From CAVZOY01 sp963777095 (GTDB lineage Bacteria > Actinomycetota > Actinomycetes > Mycobacteriales > Geodermatophilaceae), in NCBI GenBank assembly GCA_963777095.1, contig CAVZOY010000006.1, positions 1 through 64,000 of the forward strand: DNA of 64,000 nucleotides, read 5' to 3'. Position 1 is the first letter of the stretch, and every line of letters begins with the position of its first letter. A model generated the notes under the pieces. That model was not told the origin of the DNA. It searched no databases and saw only the letters and a list, made by a program, of their open reading frames with translations. Below are positions 18,928 to 29,458 of this stretch, piece by piece. A program made the position numbers and the translations under genes.

Positions 18928-21900
18928 ATGACCGACGTCGGCCGACCGGTCGAGACGCTCGCGATCATGATGACGGATGTCGAGGGCTCGACCGCTCTGC
19001 GCCTGGAGCGCGGCGACGCCGTCTCCGACGAGATGCTCCGCGCCCACGCGGAGATCCTCCGTGAGCAGCTCGCCGAGCACTCCGGCACGGAGCGCCAGTT
19101 CCTCGGCGACGGGTTCCTCCTGTCGTTCCCCACGCCGCGCGATGCGGTCGCCGCGGCCGTCGACATGCAGCGGGCGCTCGCCGAGCACAACGCCGCCGAC
19201 CCGGAGCACCCGGTGCGGATCCGCATCGGCGTGCACGTCGGCGAGGTCAACGTGCACGAGGGCGAGCTGTACGGGCAGACCCTGCACGCCGCGGCCCGCG
19301 TCATGGCCGAGGCGGCCGGCGGGCAGATCCTCGTCTCGCGGGCGGTGCACGACGCGGTCGACCCGACCGACATCTGGCGGTGCGTCGACTCCGGGCTGTT
19401 CTGGCTCAAGGGCTTCCCCGAGCGCTGGCGGCTGTACGAGGTGGCCTGGACCGAGGCCGCGATCGGCCGGGCGACGACGGAGGCACCGCCGCTGACGCCG
19501 CTGGTCGAGCGCGACGACGAGCGCGCCAACCTGCGCCGCGCGGTCGACCATGCCCTCGGCGGTCGCGGGCGGCTGGTGCTGGTGGCCGGCGAGGCCGGCG
19601 TCGGCAAGTCCCGGCTGGTGGCGGAGGTCGCCGCCGAGGCCGACGCCCGTGGGATGCGGGTGCTGACCGGCCACTGCGTCGACTCCGAGAGCGCGGCGCC
19701 GTACCTGCCGTTCGTCGAGATGATCGAGGAGGCGGTGACCAACCCGCGGAGCCCGGTGGCGCTGCGGGAGGCCCTGCGCGGTGTCGCCCCCGAGGTCGCC
19801 CGGATCGCGCCCGCGCTGCGCCGCCTGATCCCCGGCATCGGCCCGGCCGTGGAGCTGCCGCCGGAGCTCGCCCGGCGCTACGTCTGGAACAGCATGGGCG
19901 AGTTCCTCACCCGCGCCGCCCAGCGGCTGCCGCTCCTGCTGGTACTGGAGGACCTGCACTGGGCCGACGAGTCGACCGTGCTGCTGATGGAGTACCTCAC
20001 GCCGCTGCTGCCGGAGCTGCCGGTGCTGGTGATCGGCACCTACCGGGACGGCGAGGTCGGCCTCGCCCACCCGCTGTCCCGCGTGATCAGCCAGCTCGAG
20101 CGCCGGCGCCTGGTCGACCGGATCCGGCTCGACCGGCTGTCGCTGGGCGGCGTCCGCACGATGGTCGAGGCGCTCGCGAAGCAGCCGGCGCCCGAGCAGC
20201 TCGTCCGGCTGGTCGAGAGCGAGACCGAGGGCAACCCGTTCTTCGTCGAGGAGGTCTACCTGCACCTCGCGGAGTCGGGCGTGCTGTTCGACGAGCAGGG
20301 CCGGGTGCGTCCCGACCTGCAGGTGGCCGAGGACTCGGTGCCCGAGACGGTGCGGCTGGTCGTGGGTCAGCGCCTCGAGCGACTGTCCGGCGCCACCTGC
20401 GACGCGCTCACGGTGGCCGCGGTGGTGGGTCGGGTGTTCGCCCCCGACCTGGTCAGCGAGGTGGGCGGCGCGGATCCGGACTCGCTCGCCGACGCGCTCG
20501 ACGAGGCCGAGCACGCGCGCCTCGTCGTCCCCACCCGGCAGGACGGCTACCTGGCCTTCAGCCACGAGCTGATCCGCCAGACCCTGCTGTCGGACGTGTC
20601 GACGCTCAAGCGGGAGCGGCTGCACCTGCGGGCCGCCGACGCCATCGAGCGCGCGTTCGCCGACGACCTGGAGTCGCACGCCGGCGACCTCACCCACCAC
20701 CTGTCCCTGGCCGGCCGCTACGCCGAGCCGGCGCGGCTGGTGCGATACCTGACGATCGCCGGCCGGCGGGCCTCGGACGCCGCGGCCTTCGGCGACGCCG
20801 TCGCCCAGTTCGAGCAGGCCTTGGCCCTGGTCCAGCCGGCCGACCGGGAGACGCGCGCCGAACTGCTCGAGCGGCTGGCCATGGCGCTGCGCAGCGTCGG
20901 TCGCTGGGACGACGGCCTGCGGACGATGGACGAGGCGCTCGACCTCTACCAGGAGCTGGGCAGGAGCGACGCCATCGGCCGGTTGTCGTGGGCGATGGTC
21001 TACCAGCTGACGTGGACGGCGCGAGCGGCGGAGGCGGTGCAGACGGCCCAGCGTGCCCTTGCCGCCCTGGGCGACGTGGCCACCGGGGACCGTGCCCGAC
21101 TGGTGAGCGCCGTCGGGTGGGCGCTGAGCCTCGGTGGCGACCACGAGACGGCGACGGCGATGTTCGCGCAGGGCCGCGCCCTCGCCGAGCGATTGGGGGA
21201 CGAGCGGGCGCTCGCCGACATCCTGCACCTCCAGACGATCCACCACCTCGGATTCCCCGAGTTGGCCGAGGGCGTGCGCGCCGGCTTGCGGGCGGCCGAG
21301 GTGTTCGAGCGCGAGGGTGCGCTGTGGGACCTGTGCAGCGTGCAGGCCTTCGTCGTCTACCAGGACGGGGCGATGAGCAGTCGCGAGCAGGCCGACCGGC
21401 TCGCCGACAAGACGATGGCCATCGCCGAGCGGCTGGGTCACCTCGGCGCGATCTTCATGCTGCTCTGCGACTCGGTGCGGGAGACGGCTTCGCACGGGGA
21501 CTTCGCGACGTCCGAGGCGATGGGCCTGCGGATGATCGACGTCTGCGAGCGGGGCGGTCTGCCGTGGCTCTACGTCGGCCACCTCTACGTCGGGCTCGTC
21601 GCGCACTGGCGGGGCGATGCCGACGAGGCCGAGGCAGAGCTCCGGAAGGCGCTCGAGCTGGAGCCGCCCAGCGCGTACGCCGGTCAGACCGCCTGCAACC
21701 TCGCTCGGCACCTCGCGCACGTCGGCCGGTTCGAGGAGGTCCGGTCGCTGTACGAGTCCGCGCGGTCGATCTTCCCGACCGGCGAGGGCACGACCGGGAT
21801 CGGCGGATGGAACTGCATGCTCGGTTTCGTCGAGGCGCTGTACCTGAGCGGGCTCCGCGATGAAGCGGGCGCACTGCTGCCGCTGGTGGAGAAAGCACTG

Positions 21901-22227
21901 ACGCTCGGTCCTGAGTGGCTCGCCTTCGACGGCCGGCTCATCCGGACGCGCGCCGGGGTGGCCGCCGCGGCGGCCGGGCGCTGGGACGACGCGGACCGTT
22001 GGTTCGTCGAGGCCCTCGACCGCGCGCTGTGGACGGCGAGCGAGCTCGAGGCGGCCGACGTGCGCCGGCTCCACGGGCGGGTGCTGCTCGACCGTGGGCG
22101 GACCGAGGACTCCGCCCGGGCGGCCGAGCTGCTCGGACAGGCCTGTGAGGCGTACCGGGCGTTCGGGATGCCCGGCTACGTGGCCGAGATCGAGGAACTG
22201 CTGGGTGCGACGAGTCGGTCGAGCTGA
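18928..22227 (+). CDS. Class III cyclase-AAA ATPase-TPR regulator (intact copy)
   Basis: A 1099-residue protein. Residues 10-180 are a class III nucleotide cyclase domain, about 195-500 an AAA/STAND-type ATPase (P-loop GEAGVGKS at about 221-228; Walker B LLLVLEDLHWAD near 336) and about 600-1090 helical TPR-like repeats. The cyclase keeps metal-ligand Asp in TDVEGST and GDGF, but the purine-specifying Lys position is Gln (RQFLGDG) and the transition-state Asn is His (GQTLHAAAR), so activity may be altered. It resembles the mycobacterial multi-domain cyclase regulators but lacks a visible LuxR helix-turn-helix. ATG 18928 lies behind AGGATGGGG. A paralogue follows. Confidence 0.88.
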   Translation: MTDVGRPVETLAIMMTDVEGSTALRLERGDAVSDEMLRAHAEILREQLAEHSGTERQFLGDGFLLSFPTPRDAVAAAVDMQRALAEHNAADPEHPVRIRIGVHVGEVNVHEGELYGQTLHAAARVMAEAAGGQILVSRAVHDAVDPTDIWRCVDSGLFWLKGFPERWRLYEVAWTEAAIGRATTEAPPLTPLVERDDERANLRRAVDHALGGRGRLVLVAGEAGVGKSRLVAEVAAEADARGMRVLTGHCVDSESAAPYLPFVEMIEEAVTNPRSPVALREALRGVAPEVARIAPALRRLIPGIGPAVELPPELARRYVWNSMGEFLTRAAQRLPLLLVLEDLHWADESTVLLMEYLTPLLPELPVLVIGTYRDGEVGLAHPLSRVISQLERRRLVDRIRLDRLSLGGVRTMVEALAKQPAPEQLVRLVESETEGNPFFVEEVYLHLAESGVLFDEQGRVRPDLQVAEDSVPETVRLVVGQRLERLSGATCDALTVAAVVGRVFAPDLVSEVGGADPDSLADALDEAEHARLVVPTRQDGYLAFSHELIRQTLLSDVSTLKRERLHLRAADAIERAFADDLESHAGDLTHHLSLAGRYAEPARLVRYLTIAGRRASDAAAFGDAVAQFEQALALVQPADRETRAELLERLAMALRSVGRWDDGLRTMDEALDLYQELGRSDAIGRLSWAMVYQLTWTARAAEAVQTAQRALAALGDVATGDRARLVSAVGWALSLGGDHETATAMFAQGRALAERLGDERALADILHLQTIHHLGFPELAEGVRAGLRAAEVFEREGALWDLCSVQAFVVYQDGAMSSREQADRLADKTMAIAERLGHLGAIFMLLCDSVRETASHGDFATSEAMGLRMIDVCERGGLPWLYVGHLYVGLVAHWRGDADEAEAELRKALELEPPSAYAGQTACNLARHLAHVGRFEEVRSLYESARSIFPTGEGTTGIGGWNCMLGFVEALYLSGLRDEAGALLPLVEKALTLGPEWLAFDGRLIRTRAGVAAAAAGRWDDADRWFVEALDRALWTASELEAADVRRLHGRVLLDRGRTEDSARAAELLGQACEAYRAFGMPGYVAEIEELLGATSRSS

Positions 22228-22322
22228 GCCCCTTCGGAACTGCCGATCCCGTGCACAGGGACCTCGGCGACGGCGCGACACGTCATAGGCTGCCCGCACC
22301 CGCGTCCCCGAGGAGCGAGGCC

Positions 22323-25300
22323 ATGACCGACGTCGACCGCCCGGTCGAGACGCTCGCGATCATGATGACGGACGTCGAGGGCTCGACGGCGCTCCGGATG
22401 GAGCGCGGGGACGTGGTCGCCGACGAGATCCTCGGCACCCACGCTCGGATCCTGCGGGACCAACTCCGCAGCCACGGCGGGCTGGAGCGGCAGTTCCTCG
22501 GGGACGGGTTCCTGCTCTCCTTCCGGTCCCCGCTCGACGCCGTCCGCTGCGCGATCGGCATCCAGCGGGCGCTCGAGGAGCACAACGCTGCCGACCCGGA
22601 GCGCCGGATCCGGGTGCGCATCGGGATCCACGTCGGGGATGTCAACGAGCGGGCCGGGGAGCTCTACGGACAGGCCCTGCACGCCGCGGCCCGCGTCATG
22701 GCCGAGGCCGCCGGAGGCCAGGTACTCGCATCCGCTGCTGTCCGCGATGCCGTGCAGCCCGCCGGGACGTGGCGATTCGTGGACTCGGGGCTGTTCTGGC
22801 TCAAGGGATTCCCGGAGCGGTGGCGGCTCTACGAGGTGGCCTGGAGCCGAGGCCGCGATCGGCCGGTCGACGACGGAGGCGCCTCCGCTGACGCCGCTGG
22901 TCGAGCGGGACGCCGAGCGGGCCAACCTGCGCCGCGCGGTCGAGCGAGGCACTGGGCGGTCGCGGTCACCTGGTGCTGGTGGCGGGCGAGGCCGGCGTCG
23001 GCAAGTCCCGCCTGGTCGCCGAGGTCGCCGCGCGAGGCCGAGGCGCGCGGGATGCGGGTGCTGACCGGCCACTGCGTGGAGTCCGAGAGCGCCGCGCCGT
23101 ACCTGCCCTTCGTCGAGATGATCGAGCAGGCGGTCAGCAATCCGCGCAATCCGCTCGTGCTGCAGAACGCGCTCGACCGGCGTCGCCCCCGAGATCGCCC
23201 GGATCGCACCGGCGCTGCGGCGTCTGCTGCCCGACATCGGGCCGCCCGTCGAGCTGCCGCCGGAGCTCGCGCAGCGCTACGTGTGGAACAGCGTCGGGGA
23301 GTTCCTCACCCGCGGCGCACAGGGGCTGCCGCTGCTTCTCGTTCTCGAAGACCTGCACTGGGCCGACGAGTCGACGGTCCTGCTGACCGAGTACCTGGCG
23401 CCGCTGCTGCCGGACCTGCCCGTGCTGCTGCTCGGGACGTACCGGGACGGCGAGGTCGACGTCTCGCACCCGCTCGCGCGGGTGATCAGCGTGCTCGCGC
23501 GCCGGCGGCTCGTCGATCGGATCGGCCTGCGGGGGCTCTCCCCGGGCGGCGTGCGCGCCATGGTCGAGGCGCTGGCCGCGCAGCCCGTCCCGGACCAGCT
23601 CGTCCGGCTGGTCGAGACGGAGACCGAGGGCAACCCCTTCTTCATCGAGGAGGTGTACCTGCACCTCGAGGAGTCCGGGGTTCTCCTCGACGAGCACGGG
23701 CGGGTGCGCCAGGACCTCTCGATGGCCGAGGACTCCGTACCCGAGGGCGTGCGGCTCGTGCTCGGCCGGCGACTGGAGCGGCTGTCCCCGACGACCCGGG
23801 ATGCGCTGACCGCGGCTGCGGTCCTCGGCCGCGTGTTCTCACCCGATCTGGTCGGTGAGGTGGCCCCGGCCGACCCCGACGCACTCGTCGACGCCTTCGA
23901 CGAGGCCGAGCACGCCCGGTTGATCGTCCCGGCTCCGCGGTACGGGCACCTGGCCTTCAGCCACGAACTGATCCGCCAGACGCTGCTCGCCGACGCCTCG
24001 ACCCTCAAGCGGGAACGCCTGCACCTGCGGGCTGCCGACACGATCGAGCGCCGCTACGCGGACGACATGGAGTCGCACGCGGGCGACCTGACCCACCACC
24101 TGTCCCTGGCCGGGTCCTACGCCGACCCCGCCCGGCTCGTGCGTCACCTCGGGGTCGCGGGCCGGCGGGCCTTCGATGCGGCCGCCTTCGACGAGGCCGT
24201 CGTCCAGTTCGAGAAGGCCCTGGCCCTCGTGGCGCCCGGCGACCAGGAGGCCCGCTCGGAGCTGCTCGAGCGGCTCGCTCTGGCCCTGCGCAGCGTGAGG
24301 TCGCTGGGACGACTCCCTCCGCACGATGAACGAGGCGCTCGATCTGTACCAGGAACTCGGCTCGACCGACGGGATCGGCCGGCTGGCGTGGGCGATGGTG
24401 TACCAGCTGACCTGGAGCGTCCGGGTTCCGGAGGCTGTCCAGATCGCCCAGCGGGCCCTCGCCGCTCTCGGCGACGTCGCCACCGCGGACCGGGCCCGGC
24501 TGATCAGCTCCGTGGGCTGGGCGCTGAGCATCGCCGGGGACTACGAGAGCGCGACGACGTCGTTCCGGGCGGGCCGCGCGCTCGCCGAGCAGGTCGGTGA
24601 CGAGCGTGCGCTCGCCGACGTGCTGCACCTCGAGACGATCCACCACATGGGCCATGCCGAGTTCACCGAGGGCATCCAGGTGGGCCTGCGGGCCGCCGAG
24701 GTGTTCGAGCGCGAGGGCGCCCTGTGGGACCTCGCCGGCGTCCAGGCCTTCGTCGTCTACGAGGACGGTGCGCTCGGCAATCGCGAGCAGGAGATGCGGC
24801 TCGCCGACAAGACGATGGCCATCGCGGAGCGCCTCGGCCACGTCGGGGCGACCTTCATCCTCCTCCTCGACCAGGCGCGGAACCATTGCGTCGCCGGCGA
24901 CCTCGACGCGATCGAGTCCGTGGGGCGGCAGATCATCGACGTCTGCCGGCGGGGCGGTCTCCCGTGGCTCTACGTCGGCCACCTCTACCTCGGGCTGGCC
25001 GCGCACTGGCGTGGCGACGCGGTCGCGAGCCGAGGAGGAGCTCCGGCGCTCGGTCGAACTGGAGCCACCGACCGCGTTCGCCCAGGCCGCCGGCTCCCTG
25101 GCGCGACACCTCGCGCACGTGGGCCGGTCCGACGACCTGTGGACCCTGTACCAGGACGCGCGGCCGAGGTTCCCGTCGGAGAACGGCCACAGCGCTCTGG
25201 GCGCGTGGAACACGCATGCTCGCGTTCGTCGAGGCGCTGTACGTGAGCGGGTTCCGGGACGAGGTCGTGGCGCTGTCCCCGCTGGTGGACCGGGCGATGC

Positions 25301-25625
25301 AGGTCGGCCCGGAGTGGGTGGGGTTGGACGGCCGCCTGCGGCGGACCCGCGCCGGCATCACCTCCGCGGCCGCAGGGCGCTGGACGACGCCGAACGCTGG
25401 TTCGGCGAAGCGGACGAGCGCGCCCGGCAGTCCGGCAACGAGCTGGAGGTGGCAGACCTGCACCGGCTGCGCGCGCGGATGCTGCTCGACCGTTCGGAAC
25501 CGGACGACGCAGCCGAGGCCGGCGAACTGCTCCAGCTCGCCCTCGACGACTACGTCCGGTTCGGGATGCCGAGCTACGCCGCCGTGGTGGAGCAGATGCT
25601 GCACGGGACCACCGGCGTGACCTGA
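22323..25625 (+). pseudogene. Second cyclase-AAA-TPR regulator, broken by about eight frameshifts
   Basis: A tandem paralogue of the preceding gene with the same length and domain order. It starts at ATG 22323 (MTDVDRPVETLAIMMTDVEG), the same opening as the first copy. Reading-frame changes occur near 22850, 22950, 23030, 23178, 24300, 25025, 25210 and 25380; between them the amino-acid similarity to the intact copy is continuous, including GEAGVGKS and LEDLHWADE. Most look like single extra bases, one like a missing base. As written it cannot make the full protein. It is either a decayed duplicate or a stretch of poor sequence quality. Confidence 0.85.
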
Positions 25626-25732
25626 GCCTTTCCGGACGCTCCCGATCTGTTGCCGGAGTCCGGCGCCGGGTGCACAGTGCCCTCGTCACCTGCACGGAGC
25701 GGCCGTGGCAGGGCGGGATCGCGGGAGGCGTT

Positions 25733-26146
25733 GTGGCCAGTGCACGCGACATCATGACCGGCGGCGTGGAGTGCGTCGGCGAGAACGAGACGCTCGTCGA
25801 CGCCGCCCGCAAGATGCGGGACATGGACATCGGCTCCATGCCGATCTGCGGCGAGGACAACCGGCTCAAGGGCATGCTCACCGACCGCGACATCGTCGTC
25901 CGATGCCTCGCCGAGGGCGGCGACCCGGCCTCCACCCGCGCCGGCGACCTGGCGCAGGGCGAGCCGGTCACCATCGGCGCCGACGACCCGATCGAGGAGG
26001 TCCTCCGGACGATGAAGCAGTACGAGGTGCGCCGGCTGCCGGTCATCGACGGCCACGACCTCGTGGGCGTGATCAGCATGGCCGACGTCGCCCGTAACGT
26101 GCCCGAGGACAAGGTCGGCGACGTGCTCGAGGCGATCTCGACCTGA
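25733..26146 (+). CDS. CBS-pair protein, Hrp1-like
   Basis: A 137-residue protein consisting of two CBS domains. The pattern ARDIMTGGVECVGENETL, MPICGEDNRLKGMLTDRDIV and VRRLPVIDGHDLVGVISMADVAR closely follows mycobacterial Hrp1 (Rv2626c), a hypoxia/DosR-regulon protein, including the two Cys that form a disulfide there. The GTG at 25733 is chosen because GGGAGG lies just upstream; an earlier in-frame start at 25670 lacks one. Ligand and function are unknown. Confidence 0.88.
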   Translation: MASARDIMTGGVECVGENETLVDAARKMRDMDIGSMPICGEDNRLKGMLTDRDIVVRCLAEGGDPASTRAGDLAQGEPVTIGADDPIEEVLRTMKQYEVRRLPVIDGHDLVGVISMADVARNVPEDKVGDVLEAIST

Positions 26147-26167
26147 CCCCAGCCCTCGGAGGACGCC

Positions 26168-26512
26168 GTGCAGATGCCGAAGCCCACGGAGCAGGACCGG
26201 GCGCGCTTCCAGGAGCTCGTTCCTGACGGTCCCGGCGTCCAGGTGAAGCCGATGTTCGGCAACCTCGGCGCCTTCGTGAACGGCAACATGTTCATGGGGC
26301 TGTTCGGCAGCGACGTCGGCCTGAAGCTGCCGCCCGACGGGCAGTCCGAGCTGCTGGCCGAGCCCGGCGCCGGGCCGTTCGGGCCCGCCGAGCGGCCCAT
26401 GGGCGGATACGTGACTCTCCCGCCTTCGTGGACGCCCGCCGAGGCGGGCCCGTGGATCGAGCGGTCGCTGTCGTTCGTCGGTGCCATGCCCGCGAAGAAG
26501 CCGAAGAGCTAG
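26168..26512 (+). CDS. TfoX/Sxy N-terminal domain protein
   Basis: A 114-residue protein with the TfoX-N fold: KPMFGNLGAFVNGNMFMGLFGSDVGLKLP and the C-terminal PMGGYVTLPPSW. The family is named for competence regulators, but short actinobacterial members are uncharacterised. The GTG start lies behind CGGAGGA, 21 bases after the CBS gene, so it may be co-transcribed. Confidence 0.85.
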   Translation: MQMPKPTEQDRARFQELVPDGPGVQVKPMFGNLGAFVNGNMFMGLFGSDVGLKLPPDGQSELLAEPGAGPFGPAERPMGGYVTLPPSWTPAEAGPWIERSLSFVGAMPAKKPKS

Positions 26513-26558
26513 ACCGCTCGGGGCGCAGCACCGGTCCGGAGCGGTTACGGTCCCGCCC

Positions 26559-27398
26559 GTGACCGAAAGTGACTGGCGAAGCCTGCGGCTCCGGCGCGAC
26601 GGCAGGTGCAGCGAGTGCGGCACCGCCATGCCGGCCGGGACGCCCGGGCAGTGGAGCCGCAGCCGCTCCGCCGTCCGCTGCGTCGCTCACGACGAACCGG
26701 CAGCGGGCGTCCCGACCAACCCTGACGCCTCGACGAGCTCGCGCCGGACAGCCGGCACCGCCGGTGGGTCGGCGCAGGCCGAGTACGAGCGGCGCAGGGC
26801 GAGGCGGGAGCACAAGGTCCGCGAGGCCCATCCGGTCGTCGGCGGTCTCGCTCTCGCGCTGTTCGGCGAACCCGCGCACGTGACCGCCTGGAAGAAGGGG
26901 GCGGTCGGAGAACGGGAGATGGCCCGCCGGCTGGACAAGCTGGCGACCGACGGCGTCGAGGTGCTGCACGATCGCCGGATCCGCGGCACGAGGGCCAACA
27001 TCGACCACATCGCCGTGTCGTCGTCGGGGGTCTACGTGGTCGACGCCAAGAACTACACCGGCACCGTGCGCGTCGACTGGGCAGGCGGGCTGTTCAGCCC
27101 GCGCCGCTACAAGCTGCTCGTCGGTCGCCGGGACGCCACCAACCTCGTCACCGGAGTCCGACGCCAGGTCGAGCTCGTGCGTACCGCGCTGGCCGACGAC
27201 ATGGGGGACGTACCGGTCACCGGCGTGCTGGCCTTCTTCGAGGCCGACTGGCCGCTGTTCCCGCCGCACGAGATCGACGGCGTCCGCCTCGGGGGGACGA
27301 AGTCGGCGGCGAAGCTCGTCTCGCGCGCCGGGATGTTCTCGCCCGAACGGGTGGCCGACGTCGCGCACCGGCTGCGGGCAGCCTTCCCGGGGATGTGA
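26559..27398 (+). CDS. NERD (nuclease-related domain) protein
   Basis: A 279-residue protein. The N-terminus carries a zinc-finger-like CSECGTAM with a later Cys. The NERD core runs from about 110 to 230: GAVGEREMARRLDKL, RANIDHIAVSSSGVYVVDAKNYTG, which holds the Asp and Asp-x-Lys of the PD-(D/E)XK nuclease-like fold. Function in bacteria is unproven; DNA processing is inferred from the fold. The GTG at 26559 has no ribosome site, so the transcript is probably leaderless. Confidence 0.85.
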   Translation: MTESDWRSLRLRRDGRCSECGTAMPAGTPGQWSRSRSAVRCVAHDEPAAGVPTNPDASTSSRRTAGTAGGSAQAEYERRRARREHKVREAHPVVGGLALALFGEPAHVTAWKKGAVGEREMARRLDKLATDGVEVLHDRRIRGTRANIDHIAVSSSGVYVVDAKNYTGTVRVDWAGGLFSPRRYKLLVGRRDATNLVTGVRRQVELVRTALADDMGDVPVTGVLAFFEADWPLFPPHEIDGVRLGGTKSAAKLVSRAGMFSPERVADVAHRLRAAFPGM

Positions 27399-27453
27399 GG
27401 GGTCGAGGCCACCGCCTGCCGTGAGCGGATGCTGCAGGCTGCAGCCGGCGTGG

Positions 27454-28137
27454 TCAGGTCCTCGGGCTCGGGGAGACGACGCCCTCCTCGTAGGCGACGA
27501 TCACGAGGCCCACCCGGTCGCGTACGCCGAACCGGGCCAGGAGCCTGCTCACGTAGGTCTTCACCGTCGTCTCCCCGAGGTACAGGGCGGCCGCGATCTC
27601 CGCATTGGACAGCCCGTCGGCGACCAGCTTCAGCACATCCAGTTCTCGCGCGGGGAGTGCGTCGACGCGGGCCGAGGGCCCTCGGGGCGAGCGGATGAAG
27701 GCCTCCGCGAGGCGACGAGTCGGTTCGCCGCTGAGCAGGACGTCGCCGGACGCGGCAGCCCGCACGGCGCCCGGCAGCTGCTCCGCCCGGACGTCCTTGA
27801 GCAGGAAGCCGCTGGCGCCGGCGCGCAGCGCCTCGAGCAGGTACTCGTCCAGGTCGTAGGTCGTGAGGACGACGACGCGCACGTCCGGATGGCGAGCGTG
27901 CATCTGGCGCGTCGCGGTGATGCCGTCCATGCGTGGCATCCGCACGTCCATGAGCACCACATCGGGCTGTGTCCGAGCCACCGCCTCGAGCGCCTCGACC
28001 CCGTCCGCGGCCTCGCCGACCACCTCGAGGTCGTCCTCGCGCTGCAGGATCGAGGTGAAGCCGGCACGAACCAGTCCCTGGTCGTCGACCACCAGGACGC
28101 GGAGGCGGCGTGCCGTCGTCGCTGCGGGCTCGGTCAC
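27454..28137 (-). CDS. NarL/LuxR-family response regulator
   Basis: A 227-residue two-component regulator. The receiver domain has Asp64 (DVVLMDVRMPRMDG) as phosphoacceptor, Thr in VVLTTYD and Lys in LLKDV. The C-terminal LuxR helix-turn-helix includes LPARELDVLKLVADGLSNAEIA and TTVKTYVSRLL. The GTG start overlaps the stop of the upstream kinase gene by four bases (GTGA), so the pair is translationally coupled. The signal is unknown. Confidence 0.94.
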   Translation of the reverse strand: MTEPAATTARRLRVLVVDDQGLVRAGFTSILQREDDLEVVGEAADGVEALEAVARTQPDVVLMDVRMPRMDGITATRQMHARHPDVRVVVLTTYDLDEYLLEALRAGASGFLLKDVRAEQLPGAVRAAASGDVLLSGEPTRRLAEAFIRSPRGPSARVDALPARELDVLKLVADGLSNAEIAAALYLGETTVKTYVSRLLARFGVRDRVGLVIVAYEEGVVSPSPRT

Positions 28138-29334
28138 CGGGCCGCCCCCTCCGTCGCCGCCTCGAAGGGCAGCTCCGCGCGCACCTCGTACCCACGCCGG
28201 GCGATCGGACCGTGTCGGAGGGAGCCGCCGTACAGCGCGATGCGCTCGGCGAGGCCGAGCAGCCCCCGTCCGCCTTCTCGTCGACCCGACGGACCGGCGG
28301 GCACGCCGTCGTCCCGCACCGTCACGACGAGGCGGTCGGGCTGCCAGTCCAGCGCCACCGTCGCCGACCGCGCGGCGGCATGGTTCAGGACGTTCGTGAC
28401 CCCCTCCTGCACGACCCGGTAGGCGGCGAGGTCCAGCCCCGGCGAGAGTGGCCGGGGATGTCCGGTCGCCTCGACCGTGACCTCGAGCCCGGTGGCCCGG
28501 AGAGGCGCGACGAGGGCGGCGAGCTGGTCGAGGCCGGGTTGCGGGCTCAGGTCGGTCGCGGGTTCGCCGCGGAGCACACCGAGCAGGCGGCGCATCTCGG
28601 CGAGCGCACTGCGGGCGGTGCCCTCGATGGAGGCCAGCCGTTCGGCCTGGTCCGGTTGGGAGTCCAGCCGCAGAGCGCCCGCCTGGACGACGACGACGCT
28701 GAGGCTGTGGGTGACGACGTCGTGGAGCTCGCGGGCGAGGCGGGTGCGCTCGAGCGACAGTTGTTCCGCCGCATGCCTCTCCTGGTCCTCCCGTGCGAGC
28801 TGGACCGCGGCCACCTCCGCCGCGGCCGCCGCCGATCGGTGCTGGAGTGCGATGCCCACAGCGGCCGCCGCCCCGAAGAGGACCAGGCTCGGCAGCGCCG
28901 CCGCGAACGTGATCACGCTCGGGTCGCGGAGCAGGACGCAGACGAACCCGGCGCCCAGAGCGACCAGGCCGCCGACCCGCGCGCGGCCGTCCGGATGCGT
29001 GCCTGCATGGAGGACCAGCGCGAGGAACAGCACCAGCTCGACGGCGGATCCGACCCACCCGACGGCCGACTGCACCGTCGCCGCCCCGGCGCCGACCAGG
29101 GTCGCCAGGAGCGGCGAGATGTCTCCGCCAGGCCACCGCTGCACCGAGCAGCACCACCGCCGCGACGTGCACGGCGAGCGGGCCGGTCCGGTCGGGAGCC
29201 CGGGTGATCTCGATCAGGCCGATTCCCACGAACGCAGCGACGACCGCCAACTCGAGCAGATGTCGGGCCCGGGAAGCGCACGACCGCACGGTAGGGGAAC
29301 CGGACCCCGCCGACGTCCCCCGCGAGGACGACAC
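28134..29334 (-). pseudogene. Sensor histidine kinase, one frameshift
   Basis: The partner kinase of the response regulator. The N-terminal membrane region begins at GTG 29334 behind AGGAGG and reads into ...VLLGAAVAWRR. The frame then changes near 29120 and continues as LLATLVGAGAATVQ into further membrane helices, the HisKA_3 dimerisation helix (LARELHDVVTHSL, phospho-His) and an ATPase domain (NVLNHAAARS, DDGVPAG, GRGLLGLAERI). The phosphotransfer half is intact from about 29144. A single-base error or mutation in the membrane domain is the simplest explanation. Confidence 0.8.
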
Positions 29335-29458
29335 CTGTCCTCCTGACGCCCCGACGGCTCCTCCCGGCGGCGGCACGGACGGACCGGCGGGCCGACGCCG
29401 GGACCGCGCCGGCGCACCTACGTTCGCCCTGCATCCCGCCCCGGCGACCGGAGGACCC

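Noticed and set aside
18733..22299. A 1188-residue frame antisense to the intact cyclase regulator
   Set aside because: It has no domain pattern and mirrors the coding strand's codon bias; the plus strand has continuous cyclase-AAA-TPR homology.
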